Numbered from the stretch's first letter, positions 9,110 to 17,577 are shown. The stretch is 64,000 nt of DNA from Azospirillum oryzae (GCF_008364795.1 NZ_VTTM01000016.1:101496-165495), one strand, 5' to 3'. Notes: generated from the letters alone by a model not told the origin. Program-made: numbers and translations.

Positions 9110-10516
9110 TCAGGCCAGCTTGAAATAGCGCATCACCAGCCCGCGCAGCTCGTCCCGCACCCCGTCGTCGCCCATCTCGGTCAGTTGCTCGTGCAGACCC
9201 GCGGCGATGGCGGTGAAGCGGGCGAGCACCGCCGGGTCGAAATGCTTGCCGGCGCCGTCGGCGAGGATGCCCATGGTGGTGGCGTAGGACATCGGCTCCT
9301 TGTAGGGCCGGCGGGAGGTGAGGGCGTCGAACACGTCGGCGACGGCGAAGATGCGGGCGGAAATCGGAATCGCCTCTCCCTTCAGCCCGCGCGGATAGCC
9401 CGATCCGTCGAACTTCTCGTGATGGCCGCCGACCACGTCGGCCGCATCGGCCAGCCAGTCGGACGAGCCGACGATGTCCAGTCCATGGACGACATGGGTC
9501 TTCATCACCGCGAACTCCTCGGCATCCAGCTTGCCGGGTTTCAGCAGGATGCTGTCGGGAATGGCGATCTTGCCGACATCATGCAGGAAGGCGCCCTTCA
9601 CCAGCTGCCGGATCGCCGCATCCTCCAGCCCCAGCGCCTCGGCCAGCCGGATGGCGAGGACCGTCACCCGGTAATTGTGGGCGTTGGTGTCGCTGTCGCG
9701 CTTGGCGATGGCGCTGCCCAGCGCCGTCAGCATGCCGATGTTGGCGTCGAGCAGGCCGCGCGACAGCCGCAGGATGCCCCGGTTGTAGGCCCCGAAGATC
9801 GGCAGCAGGACGAGTGCCGTCCCCAGCACCGACAGCGACGACACGGCGACCACCGTGGCGGTGTCGCGCAGGATCTCGTGCGACCGGCGGGCCGAGAGCT
9901 GGAAGACGCTTTCGAAATAGCCGAGCAGCCGGCCATCGGAATCGAGCAGCGGCTCCATCGTCTGGATGAAGATATGCCCGTCGAGCGTGAAGCGGTCGTA
10001 GATCGCCTCGCCGTCCGTGGGAAAGCCATGCCGGGTGGAGGATAGCCGCTGTTCCGCCCACTCCGCACCGGGGGCGACATATTCGGCCGTCTTCCGCTGA
10101 TCCGGTGTATAAAGCTCCGCGACGATGAAGTGGCCGTCGCCATGGTTCAGGCGCAACCCGTTGCGGCTGGCCATGAAGCGCTGGAGCGACGCCTCCAAAT
10201 CCGAATCGGCGGCCCCGGCGGCGAGCGACGAGCGGGCTTCGGTCAGGAAAGCCGCCGATTCCTCGCGCGCCAGTTCGACGACCCGGCCGTCGGCGATCTC
10301 GACCTCGACCAGAAAGGCGATGCCGCCGACCGCCAGCGCCAGGAACAGGGCGGCGCCGGCCAGACGCAGCAGCACGGCGCGGGCGGTGGGCAGCCGCATC
10401 GTCGCCACATCGGCATGGCGGCCGGACAGGGACCTGAAAAACAGGCTGAGCCGCCGCCGCTCGCCCGTCGCCGTCATCGTGCTGCCGACCACCTTGCTGC
10501 CGATCCGCGCGCTCAT
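9110..10516 (-). CDS. HD-GYP domain cyclic-di-GMP phosphodiesterase with membrane sensor
   Basis: A 468-residue membrane protein. It has a transmembrane helix near residue 55, a periplasmic sensing region of about 150 residues, a second helix (VVAVSSLSVLGTALVLLPIFG), and a C-terminal HD-GYP domain. Catalytic motifs are intact: HNYRV, LHDVGKIAIPD, HHEKFDGSGYP and the GYP-containing RGLKGEAIP segment. It should hydrolyse c-di-GMP, the messenger that activates PelD-type systems, but no direct link to the Pel locus is shown. The ATG at 10516 is chosen over an upstream start that would add 22 unlikely residues. Confidence 0.9.
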   Translation of the reverse strand: MSARIGSKVVGSTMTATGERRRLSLFFRSLSGRHADVATMRLPTARAVLLRLAGAALFLALAVGGIAFLVEVEIADGRVVELAREESAAFLTEARSSLAAGAADSDLEASLQRFMASRNGLRLNHGDGHFIVAELYTPDQRKTAEYVAPGAEWAEQRLSSTRHGFPTDGEAIYDRFTLDGHIFIQTMEPLLDSDGRLLGYFESVFQLSARRSHEILRDTATVVAVSSLSVLGTALVLLPIFGAYNRGILRLSRGLLDANIGMLTALGSAIAKRDSDTNAHNYRVTVLAIRLAEALGLEDAAIRQLVKGAFLHDVGKIAIPDSILLKPGKLDAEEFAVMKTHVVHGLDIVGSSDWLADAADVVGGHHEKFDGSGYPRGLKGEAIPISARIFAVADVFDALTSRRPYKEPMSYATTMGILADGAGKHFDPAVLARFTAIAAGLHEQLTEMGDDGVRDELRGLVMRYFKLA

Positions 10517-10699
10517 CGCCACACCCCGTTTGCGCCATACCCCGTTTGCAGGGCTGGCCGATCTAGACGATGCCCACGCCAAGCGTCAATATCGCCGGCC
10601 CGGGTCACAGGATCCGGCGGGAAATGTTGAGACGGCGTTAAGTTTTGGCAGGCACCGTGCCGCCGGCCGTTACTCGATGCTTATGGAAGGAACTCTATC

Positions 10700-11176
10700 G
10701 TGAAGTCCGCCTGCCCCTGCGGTTCGGGTGTCGAATTCGACCGCTGCTGCGGCCCGATCCTGGCCGGGCAGCCCGCGCCCTCGGCCGAAGCGCTGATGCG
10801 GTCGCGCTACACCGCCTTCGTCCGCCACGACATCGACCATATCGAGCGAAGCTGCGCCCCGGAAACCCACGCCGCCTTCAGCCGGGCCGACGCCGAACGG
10901 GTGGCGGAGGAATGCGAGTGGGGGCCGCTGATCGTCATGAAGGCGGAGGAGACCGGCGACGACGGCATGGTCGAGTTCTTCCTGACCTTCCGCCGCGACG
11001 GGGAGGAATGGCCGCTGCACGAACGGTCGCGCTTCCGCCGGATCGACGGGCGCTGGCTCTATGTCGACAGCGTCCTGAACCCGAAGGACCCGCCGCGCCG
11101 GGTGGTGAAGGTCGGCCGCAACGATCCCTGCCCCTGCGGCTCGGGGCGCAAGCACAAGGCCTGCTGCGGGCGCTAG
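10700..11176 (+). CDS. ychJ: YchJ family protein with two SEC-C motifs
   Basis: A 158-residue cytoplasmic protein of the YchJ (UPF0225) family. It carries a zinc-binding SEC-C motif at each end: CPCGSGVEFDRCC at residues 5-17 and CPCGSGRKHKACC near the C-terminus. A central YchJ domain (EALMRSRYTAFVRHD) lies between them. The molecular function is not established; SEC-C motifs bind zinc and are shared with SecA. The start is GTG, with GGAAGGA upstream. It is a single-gene unit followed by strong palindromes. Confidence 0.9.
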   Translation: MKSACPCGSGVEFDRCCGPILAGQPAPSAEALMRSRYTAFVRHDIDHIERSCAPETHAAFSRADAERVAEECEWGPLIVMKAEETGDDGMVEFFLTFRRDGEEWPLHERSRFRRIDGRWLYVDSVLNPKDPPRRVVKVGRNDPCPCGSGRKHKACCGR

Positions 11177-11177
11177 A

Positions 11178-11220
11178 GTGCGATCGGTTCAGACGGAATC
11201 GTCTGAAGCGTGAATCGCAC
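11178..11220. repeat. Nested palindromic element
   Basis: GTGCGAT (11178-11184) and ATCGCAC (11214-11220) enclose a second pair, TTCAGAC (11188-11194) and GTCTGAA (11201-11207). This makes a cruciform or stem-loop just after ychJ. The architecture resembles dispersed intergenic palindromes of alphaproteobacteria. No second copy was noticed in this window. Confidence 0.55.
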
Positions 11221-11235
11221 GGAAAATCAGAAGGC

Positions 11236-11277
11236 TAGAGTCTGTCCGATGCTTCAATAAGCATCGGACAGACTCTA
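11236..11277. repeat. Perfect 19-bp inverted repeat with 4-nt loop
   Basis: The arms 11236-11254 and 11259-11277 (core GTCTGTCCGATGCTT) are exact reverse complements separated by CAAT. There is no T-run directly after the stem on either strand. It sits between the convergent ychJ and YitT genes and could be a bidirectional transcription block or a repeat element. Confidence 0.7.
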
Positions 11278-11305
11278 AGCTTCAGGCGCCCGCAGCGGTC
11301 ACACC

Positions 11306-11935
11306 TCAGCTGATGCCGAGATAACGCCCCGGCTTGTGGTTGATCGCCAGCGTGATGTTGACGATCACGGCCCCCAGGATCGACAGCAGCAGCCGGTCCG
11401 GCGCCAGCACGAAGAAGGCGCCCCCGAGGATGGCGAGGTCGACGCCGAGCTGGAAATAGCCGGCGCGGATGCCATAGCGCTCCTGCAGGTAGATCGCCAG
11501 GATGTTGACGCCGCCCAGCCCGGTGCGGTGGCGGAACAGCATCAACAGCCCGGTGCCGCACAGGCCGCTGCCCACCACCGTGGCATAGACCGGGTCCAGA
11601 TGGGTGAAGCCCACCCACTGGTCGGTCAGGCGGGAAAACAAGGTCACCAGCGCCACGGCAATGAAGGTGCGCGCCGTGAACTGCCAGCCCAGCCGCTTCC
11701 AGGCCAGCCAATAAAAAGGCAGGTTGATCGCGAAGAAGATGATGCCGAACTGAACCTTGGTGACGTAGCTCAGCAGCAGCGCCAGACCGGCTGTGCTGCC
11801 GGTCAGCAGCATCGTCTTGGAATAGATCAGCATGCCCAGCGCGATGAACAGCGTGCCCATCAGCATGGCGAGCGCGTCTTCATAGAGCTGGTGACGCTCC
11901 ACCGCGGCGGGCGGGGCCTGGAGGGTCGCGGCCAT
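11306..11935 (-). CDS. YitT family membrane protein
   Basis: A 209-residue protein with about five to six transmembrane helices. Motifs seen in YitT/DUF161 proteins include GSTAGLALLLSY, GVNILAIYLQERYG and the C-terminal INHKPGRYLGIS. The family is poorly characterised; a transport role is suspected. The ATG at 11935 follows GAGAGGA, which overlaps the end of the aminotransferase 15 bp upstream, so the two genes are probably one transcript. Confidence 0.8.
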   Translation of the reverse strand: MAATLQAPPAAVERHQLYEDALAMLMGTLFIALGMLIYSKTMLLTGSTAGLALLLSYVTKVQFGIIFFAINLPFYWLAWKRLGWQFTARTFIAVALVTLFSRLTDQWVGFTHLDPVYATVVGSGLCGTGLLMLFRHRTGLGGVNILAIYLQERYGIRAGYFQLGVDLAILGGAFFVLAPDRLLLSILGAVIVNITLAINHKPGRYLGIS

Positions 11936-11949
11936 GGTCGTCAGTCCTC

Positions 11950-13122
11950 TCAGCGCAGGGCCGCGAACTTCGCCACCACGTCGTCCACCTCGGCCGTCTT
12001 CAGGCCGGCGATGTTGATGCGGCCGGAGGTCGGCATGTAGATCGCATGGTCGGCGCGCAGGCGCAGCACCTCCGCCTCGGTCAGCGGCAGCAGCGAGAAC
12101 ATGCCCTCCTGCTCCGCCACCGCCGTCAGGGCGGGGAAGGCGCCGGCCAGCCCGGCGGCCAGCTTGCGGCGGATGGCGGCGATGCGGGCGCGCATGCCGT
12201 CCAGTTCGGCGGTCCAGTCGGCGGTCAGGGCGGCATCGCTCAGGATGGTGCGGACGACGGCGGCGCCATGGTCGGGCGGCATCGAATAGCTGGTGCGGGC
12301 CAGCGCCATCAGGTTGGACTTGGCAAGATCGGCGGCGGCCGGCGCCGCGGCGACGGCGAAGATTGCGCCGGTGCGCTCGCGGTAGAGGCCGAAGGACTTG
12401 GACGACGACACGGCGACCAGCGTTTCCGGAACGGCCCCGATCAGGTAACGCAGCCCCTCCGCATCCTCGTCTAGCCCGCGGCCGAAGCCCTGATAGGCGA
12501 GATCGACCAGCGGCAGCACGCCGCGCGTCTCCAGCACCGCCGCGATCGTCTTCCACTGGTCGAGCGACAGCGGCGCGCCCGTCGGGTTGTGGCAGCTGCC
12601 GTGCAGCAGGGCGACGTCGCCCGGCTGCGCCGCCTCGAACGCCGCGACCATGCGGTCGAACAGCACGGTCTGTCCGGCGGTGTCGAAGAAGGGATGGCTG
12701 ACCACCTCCAGCCCGGCGGCGGCGAAGATGCCGACATGGTTGGGCCAGGTCGGCTGGCCGACCAGCACGCGCTTCGACCCGCCGCGCAGGACGAGGTCGG
12801 CGGCCAGACGCAGCGCGCCCGACCCGCCGGGGGTCTGCACGCCGGCGGCGGTGACTTTCGTCCCGGCCTTGCCGCCGACCAGCGACCACAGCCGTTCCAG
12901 ATATCCGGCGTCGCCCTCCAGCCCCAGGTAGGATTTGCTGTCCTGCCCGTCGAGCAGCAGCCGTTCCGCCGCCTTGACCGCGCGGAAGACCGGGGTGCGC
13001 CCCTCCTCGTCACGGTAGACCCCGACGCCGAGATCGACCTTGCCCGGCCGCGGATCCTGCTTGTACAGCCCGATCAGGGCGAGCAGGGCGTCGTCGGGCT
13101 GGCGGGAAAGCGCGTTGAACAT
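11950..13122 (-). CDS. Aromatic/aspartate aminotransferase (class I, PLP)
   Basis: A 390-residue pyridoxal-phosphate aminotransferase of the AspC/TyrB group, acting on aspartate and/or aromatic amino acids with 2-oxoglutarate. Visible features are GVGVYRDEEG near residue 33, HGSCHNPTGAP in the cofactor region, VDLAYQGFGRG, the Schiff-base lysine in SSSKSFGLYRERTG, and the carboxylate-binding arginine in SGRINIAGL near the end. The ATG at 13122 gives the canonical N-terminus MFNALSRQPDD. Divergent transcription from the kynurenine operon hints at use of aromatic amino acids or kynurenine, but that is inference. Confidence 0.88.
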   Translation of the reverse strand: MFNALSRQPDDALLALIGLYKQDPRPGKVDLGVGVYRDEEGRTPVFRAVKAAERLLLDGQDSKSYLGLEGDAGYLERLWSLVGGKAGTKVTAAGVQTPGGSGALRLAADLVLRGGSKRVLVGQPTWPNHVGIFAAAGLEVVSHPFFDTAGQTVLFDRMVAAFEAAQPGDVALLHGSCHNPTGAPLSLDQWKTIAAVLETRGVLPLVDLAYQGFGRGLDEDAEGLRYLIGAVPETLVAVSSSKSFGLYRERTGAIFAVAAAPAAADLAKSNLMALARTSYSMPPDHGAAVVRTILSDAALTADWTAELDGMRARIAAIRRKLAAGLAGAFPALTAVAEQEGMFSLLPLTEAEVLRLRADHAIYMPTSGRINIAGLKTAEVDDVVAKFAALR

Positions 13123-13251
13123 GGCGGTTCGTCCGGTCCTTGTTGGTGATAAGGGCGGTGATGGCGGAGGAAATGGCAGGGGCCGGGGGTTCCGGCTGCT
13201 GCGATCCTCCACTTTCGCGGCCTCCGCGACAATGGAGAATTCATATCGTCT

Positions 13252-13267
13252 GATACGCTTAAGTATC
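13252..13267. promoter_or_regulatory. Candidate operator between aminotransferase and kynU
   Basis: GATAC-GCTTAA-GTATC is a short palindrome in an AT-richer stretch of the 207-bp divergent intergenic region. Position suggests a regulator site for one or both units. The arms are only 5 bp, so this is weak. Confidence 0.3.
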
Positions 13268-13329
13268 GCGACAATTTGCAATGCCATCGATTGCCGGGCA
13301 TCCTTCACCGGGAAGGAGCAGTCAGATCG

Positions 13330-14523
13330 ATGACCGATTTTCAGAAGACCCGCGCCCGCTTCCGCATTCCGGAGGGCGTGATCTATCTCGACGGCAACTC
13401 GCTGGGGCCGCTGCCGGTCGCTGTCGAGGAGCGGGTGGCCCGCACCCTGGCCGATGAATGGGGCGGCCAGTTGATCCGCGGCTGGAACAGCGCCGGCTGG
13501 ATGGGGCAGCCGGGCAAGGTCGGCGACCGCATCGCCCGCCTGATCGGCGCGCCGGAGGGCAGCGTCGTGGTTGGCGACACCCTGTCGATCAAGGTCTATC
13601 AGGCGCTGGCCGCCGCGCTGGCGATGCGGCCGGATCGCCGGGTCATCCTGTCCGACAGCGGCAATTTCCCCACCGACCTCTATATGGCGGAGGGGCTGAT
13701 CGAAACGCTGGGCCGCGGCCATGTTCTGAAGGTGGTGGCGCCGGAGGAGGTCGAGGCCGCCATCGGCGAGGATGTCGCCGTGCTGATGCTGACCCAGGTC
13801 GATTACCGGACCGGGCGCCTGCACGATATGGCGGCACTGACCGCAAAGGCCCATGCAGCGGGGGTGGTGACGGTGTGGGACCTCGCCCATTCCGCCGGCG
13901 CGCTGCCGGTCGATCTGGCCGGCGCCGGGGCCGATTTCGCCGTCGGCTGCACCTATAAGTATCTGAATGGCGGGCCGGGCGCCCCGGCCTTCATCTATGT
14001 CGCCCCGCAGCATGCGGAGACGGCGCGGCCGGCGCTGTCCGGCTGGATGGGGCATGAGGCGCCCTTCGCCTTCGACCCCTCCTATCGGCCGGGTGCCGGG
14101 GTGGAGCGCATGCGCGTCGGCACCCCGCCGGTGATCGCGCTGGCCGCGCTCGATGCCGCGCTGGATGTTTGGGACGATGTCGACATGGCCGACATCCGCC
14201 GCGCCTCCGTCGCGCTGTGCGACCTGTTCATCGAACTGGTCGAGGCGCAATGCCCGATGCTGGAGCTTGCCTCCCCGCGCGAGGGTAACCGGCGCGGCAG
14301 TCAGGTGTCGTTCCGCCACCCCCAGGGCTACGCCATCATGCAGGCGCTGATCGACCGAGGCGTGATCGGCGACTTCCGGGCGCCGGACGTTTTGCGCTTC
14401 GGATTCACCCCGCTCTACATCGGCGAGGCGGAGGTGCGGGGCGCCGTCGCGATTCTGAAACAGGTTATGGACGGCGGGCTTTGGGACCGGCCCGAATACC
14501 ACAAGAAGGCGATCGTAACATGA
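13330..14523 (+). CDS. kynU: Kynureninase
   Basis: A 397-residue PLP enzyme that cleaves L-kynurenine (or 3-hydroxykynurenine) to anthranilate and alanine. The length is normal. Motifs include YLDGNSLGPLP near residue 18, WDLAHSAGALPVDL with the cofactor-binding aspartate, the PLP lysine in GCTYKYLNGGPGAPAF, and SGWMGHEAPF. The ATG at 13330 follows AAGGAGC. It is the first gene of kynU-kynA-formamidase, the order in which the products act being kynA, then formamidase, then kynU. Its stop overlaps the kynA start by ATGA. Confidence 0.95.
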   Translation: MTDFQKTRARFRIPEGVIYLDGNSLGPLPVAVEERVARTLADEWGGQLIRGWNSAGWMGQPGKVGDRIARLIGAPEGSVVVGDTLSIKVYQALAAALAMRPDRRVILSDSGNFPTDLYMAEGLIETLGRGHVLKVVAPEEVEAAIGEDVAVLMLTQVDYRTGRLHDMAALTAKAHAAGVVTVWDLAHSAGALPVDLAGAGADFAVGCTYKYLNGGPGAPAFIYVAPQHAETARPALSGWMGHEAPFAFDPSYRPGAGVERMRVGTPPVIALAALDAALDVWDDVDMADIRRASVALCDLFIELVEAQCPMLELASPREGNRRGSQVSFRHPQGYAIMQALIDRGVIGDFRAPDVLRFGFTPLYIGEAEVRGAVAILKQVMDGGLWDRPEYHKKAIVT

Positions 14524-15371
14524 GCGGGCAGGATGAGAGGGGACCTTACGATCCGGCGGACGAGGGCGCCCAGATGACCTTCGACGGGCGGATGTCCTAC
14601 GGCGACTATCTGCAGCTGGACCGTATCCTGGGGGCGCAGGTCCCGCGTTCCACCGCCCATGACGAGATGCTGTTCATCATCCAGCACCAGACGTCGGAAC
14701 TGTGGATGCGGCTGGCCGTCTACGAGATCCGCGCCGCCCGCGAGGCGATCCGCGAGGACCGGCTGTCGCCCGCCTTCAAGATGCTGGCCCGCGTCGCCCG
14801 CATCTTCGAACAGCTGAACTCCGCCTGGGACGTGCTGCGCACGATGACGCCCAGCGAATACACCCGCTTCCGCGACGATCTCGGCCAGTCCTCCGGCTTC
14901 CAGTCCTACCAGTACCGGGAGATCGAATTCCTGCTGGGCAACCGCAATCCGGCGATGCTGCGGCCCCACGCCCACCGTCCGGAAATCCATGCAATGCTGG
15001 AACAGGAACTGTCGCGTCCCAGCCTGTATGACGAAGCGCTGCGCCTGCTCGCCCGCAACGGCATTCCGGTTCCGGCTGAGGTGCTGGAGCGCGACGTGTC
15101 CAAGACCCACCAGTCCCATGACGGCGTGACCGAGGCGTGGCGGGTCATCTACCAGTCGCCCGAGGAACATTGGCCGCTCTACGAACTGGCCGAGAAGCTG
15201 GTGGATTTCGAGGATTACTTCCGCCGCTGGCGCTTCAACCACGTCACGACGGTGGAACGGGTGATCGGTTTCAAGCGCGGCACCGGCGGCACCGGCGGCG
15301 TGTCTTATCTGCGCAACATGCTGGCGGTGGAGCTTTTCCCGGAACTCTGGCGGGTGAGGACGGTGCTTTGA
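14520..15371 (+). CDS. kynA: Tryptophan 2,3-dioxygenase
   Basis: A 283-residue heme dioxygenase that opens the indole ring of L-tryptophan to give N-formylkynurenine. Family blocks are intact: MSYGDYLQLDRILGAQ, HDEMLFIIQHQTSELWMRL with the distal histidine, GFQSYQYREIEFLLGN, and the C-terminal heme-ligand region WRFNHVTTVERVIGFKRGTGGTGGVSYL. The start overlaps the kynU stop by 4 nt and the stop overlaps the next gene, which implies translational coupling of the whole pathway. Confidence 0.96.
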   Translation: MSGQDERGPYDPADEGAQMTFDGRMSYGDYLQLDRILGAQVPRSTAHDEMLFIIQHQTSELWMRLAVYEIRAAREAIREDRLSPAFKMLARVARIFEQLNSAWDVLRTMTPSEYTRFRDDLGQSSGFQSYQYREIEFLLGNRNPAMLRPHAHRPEIHAMLEQELSRPSLYDEALRLLARNGIPVPAEVLERDVSKTHQSHDGVTEAWRVIYQSPEEHWPLYELAEKLVDFEDYFRRWRFNHVTTVERVIGFKRGTGGTGGVSYLRNMLAVELFPELWRVRTVL

Positions 15372-16201
15372 CGGGATTGAGCAAGATCGCGGATTGGGAC
15401 GACGCCTACAGCAACAGCGCCTACATCCCCGGCGGCGATGCCTATCCCGCGCAATGGGCGGAGCGGGCCGCCGCCTTCCGGGCGGAGATTGCCGGCACCG
15501 GCCGGGCGGAACTGGAACTGCCCTATGGCGACGGGGAGCGCGAACGCTATGACCTGTTCCGGCCGGAGGGGGTGGCCAGGGGAACGGTGGTCTTCGTCCA
15601 TGGTGGCTACTGGATGGCGTTCGACAAGGGGCGCTGGTCGCATCTGGCGGCCGGGCCACTCGCGCGCGGTTGGGCGGTCGCCATGCCGAGTTACACGCTC
15701 TGTCCGGAAAACCGCATCGCCGGCATCACCCGGCAGGTGGCGCGGGCGGTGGAAGCCATCGCCAACGCGGAGGCCGGCCCGCTGCGCCTGACCGGCCATT
15801 CCGCCGGCGGCCATCTGGTCAGCCGCCTCGCCTGCGCCGACTCTCCCCTGTCGGAAGAGGTGCGGGCACGGGTGGAGCACGTGGTTTCCATCAGCGGCCT
15901 GCACGACCTGCGCCCGCTGCTGAACACCGGCATGAACGCCACGCTGCGGCTGGACGAGACGGAGGCCGCGGCGGAAAGCCCGGCCCTGCTGCGTCCCCGC
16001 CCGGGCACCGGCATCACCTGCTGGGTGGGGGCCGACGAGCGGCCGGAGTTCGTCCGTCAGTCGGAACTGCTCGCCAATGTCTGGCTAGGCCTGGGCGCGG
16101 CGACCGCGCTGCGGCTGGCCGAGGGGCGCCACCATTTCGACGTCATCGACGATCTGGCGGACCCGGAGACCGAACTGGTGGCGACGCTGTTGACGGCGTG
16201 A
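15368..16201 (+). CDS. Kynurenine formamidase, alpha/beta-hydrolase type
   Basis: A 277-residue serine hydrolase expected to hydrolyse N-formylkynurenine to kynurenine. The oxyanion motif HGGYW, the nucleophile elbow GHSAGGH and a late histidine in EGRHHFDVI form the alpha/beta-hydrolase set. It belongs to the arylformamidase fold seen in animals and some bacteria, not the metal-dependent KynB fold. No ATG or GTG is available at the N-terminus. The TTG at 15368, overlapping the kynA stop (TTGA) and preceded by GGTGAGG, is the best start; a TTG at 15377 is also possible. Operon position strongly supports the assignment. Confidence 0.88.
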   Translation: MTGLSKIADWDDAYSNSAYIPGGDAYPAQWAERAAAFRAEIAGTGRAELELPYGDGERERYDLFRPEGVARGTVVFVHGGYWMAFDKGRWSHLAAGPLARGWAVAMPSYTLCPENRIAGITRQVARAVEAIANAEAGPLRLTGHSAGGHLVSRLACADSPLSEEVRARVEHVVSISGLHDLRPLLNTGMNATLRLDETEAAAESPALLRPRPGTGITCWVGADERPEFVRQSELLANVWLGLGAATALRLAEGRHHFDVIDDLADPETELVATLLTA

Positions 16202-16207
16202 GCGGGA

Positions 16208-16363
16208 TCACTGGGTGAAGAACATCGCGGCGAAGACGGCGGCGGTGGCGGCGATCACCGTCACCAGCCCGTTGCGCCCCAGTGCGCGTTGGCGGTGCAA
16301 CGCCACCGCCACCACGATGACGGCTACGCTGGTCAGAATCAGGCCCAACTTGGCTTCGGTCAT
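16208..16363 (-). CDS. Small two-helix membrane protein, third gene of norE cluster
   Basis: A 51-residue ORF with a good ribosome site (AAGGATAG, 8 nt spacing). It encodes a first hydrophobic helix (LGLILTSVAVIVVAVAL), a basic turn (HRQRALGRNG) and a second helix (LVTVIAATAAVFAAMFF). It lies 24 bp downstream of the NorF-like gene on the same strand. No family is recognised. Its position suggests an accessory to nitric oxide reductase, but this is inference. Confidence 0.6.
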   Translation of the reverse strand: MTEAKLGLILTSVAVIVVAVALHRQRALGRNGLVTVIAATAAVFAAMFFTQ

Positions 16364-16387
16364 GACGAACTATCCTTGATGTCGGTG

Positions 16388-16690
16388 TCAGTGCGGGCCG
16401 ATCCAGCCCAGCGCGCCGGCGGTGGTGACCAACAGGATGACCCCGCACAGCAACACCAGCCAGCCGGTCATCGCCAGCCGCCAGCCCGGTCCGGCCTGAT
16501 CCAATTCCAGGTAATGCAGAAGGATTTCCCGTCCCTTCGCCACGGCCAGCGCCAGCAGCAGAGCCGCCCCGGCGATGCCGACGCTGCCGCCCGCATCGCC
16601 ATGGCGGGCGAACAGCAGGGTGACGGCGGTCAGGCCGATCAGCACCAGCCAGGACAGCGTCAGCCGGTCGATCTTCTTGAAATGCGTCAT
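16388..16690 (-). CDS. Cytochrome c oxidase subunit IV-like protein (NorF-like)
   Basis: A 100-residue protein with three hydrophobic helices. It resembles the short COX-IV-type proteins (family COX4_pro) found with NorE in denitrifiers and often called NorF. The ribosome site GAGGAGA precedes the ATG by 7 nt. It lies 11 bp after norE. NorEF are not required for catalysis but help nitric oxide reductase assembly or activity. The name NorF rests on context as much as on sequence. Confidence 0.75.
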   Translation of the reverse strand: MTHFKKIDRLTLSWLVLIGLTAVTLLFARHGDAGGSVGIAGAALLLALAVAKGREILLHYLELDQAGPGWRLAMTGWLVLLCGVILLVTTAGALGWIGPH

Positions 16691-16701
16691 GGCCGGTCTC
16701 C

Positions 16702-17328
16702 TCAGCGGATCAGATAGACGAGCGGATAGAGGATCACCCAGACCAGATCCACCATGTGCCAGAAGGCCGCCCCGGTCTCCAGATTCTCAATCAGCGTTTC
16801 GGGCATCGTCTCGGGGCCGGACCGGCTGACCAGCAGCAGGATGACGATTCCCAGCACCACATGCAGGGCGTGGAAACCGGTCAGCAGGAAATAGAGGGTG
16901 AAGAAGGTATCGGTGTCGATGGTCAGGCCGGCGCCCAGTGTCGCCGAATATTCCATCGCCTTCACCGCCAGGAACACCGATCCCACCGCCGCCGCCATCA
17001 TCATCGCCCGGCGCGCCTGCGCCACCGCGCCGCGCCGGCCGGCGGCGACGCCGCGGGCGGCCAGATAGCCGCTGGTCACCAGCACCATGGTGTTCAGCGC
17101 CCCCGCCGTGCCGTTCAGATGCGCCTGACCCGCGGCGAAGGTCGCCGGGTCCAGCACGCGGGCGACGGCGAAGCCGATGAAGGCGGCGCCGAACACCGCG
17201 AGTTCGCTGAAGATCAGGATCCACATCATCAGGTTGCCGGGCAGGGCGGCGAGGCCGCCCGCCCTTTCTTCGGGTCCCGTCAGTTCCGGGCCCCTCATCT
17301 CCAGGCCCCTCATCTCGATGTCGGCCAT
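16702..17328 (-). CDS. norE: NorE: cytochrome c oxidase subunit III-like protein
   Basis: A 208-residue, five-helix membrane protein of the heme-copper oxidase subunit III family. It carries LPGNLMMWILIFSELAVFGAAF at the start, FFTLYFLLTGFHALHVVLGI in the middle and a WHMVDLVWVILYPLVYL end. As NorE it is an accessory for nitric oxide reductase. The ATG at 17328 is preferred over the ATG at 17358. A -10 element (TATCAT, 17375-17370) placed correctly beneath the FNR-type box predicts a transcript start near 17363, leaving a 35-nt leader for 17328 but almost none for 17358. Confidence 0.85.
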   Translation of the reverse strand: MADIEMRGLEMRGPELTGPEERAGGLAALPGNLMMWILIFSELAVFGAAFIGFAVARVLDPATFAAGQAHLNGTAGALNTMVLVTSGYLAARGVAAGRRGAVAQARRAMMMAAAVGSVFLAVKAMEYSATLGAGLTIDTDTFFTLYFLLTGFHALHVVLGIVILLLVSRSGPETMPETLIENLETGAAFWHMVDLVWVILYPLVYLIR

Positions 17329-17369
17329 ATCCAATTCCCGGTGTCCAAAGCTTGTCATCACGTATGCGA

Positions 17370-17439
17370 ATGATATGTCGCCGGCCCCGCCATCGGCTTG
17401 ACCACGGTCAAGGAATGACCTTCCGCCACGGTCAATTAT
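17370..17439. promoter_or_regulatory. Divergent norE/norC promoter with FNR/NnrR-type box
   Basis: The palindrome TTGACCACGGTCAA (17398-17411) is an FNR/DNR/NnrR-type site. Leftward, TATCAT (17375-17370) lies exactly where a -10 element should be if the box is centred at -41.5. Rightward, AATTAT (17434-17439) occupies the equivalent place for norC. One box may therefore activate both operons under low oxygen or nitric oxide. The regulator itself is not in the window. Confidence 0.75.
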
Positions 17440-17577
17440 TCGTCCGACCCGTGGCGGTAAGACGCTGCGACGCCCGTCTTCCGGCCCCTGCTTCCAGACT
17501 GCGGCTTCGCGCAACCAACGCCTCCCGAACCGACCCCCACTCGACCGACAGATCGAGATTTCCAGGGATCCCGAGCG

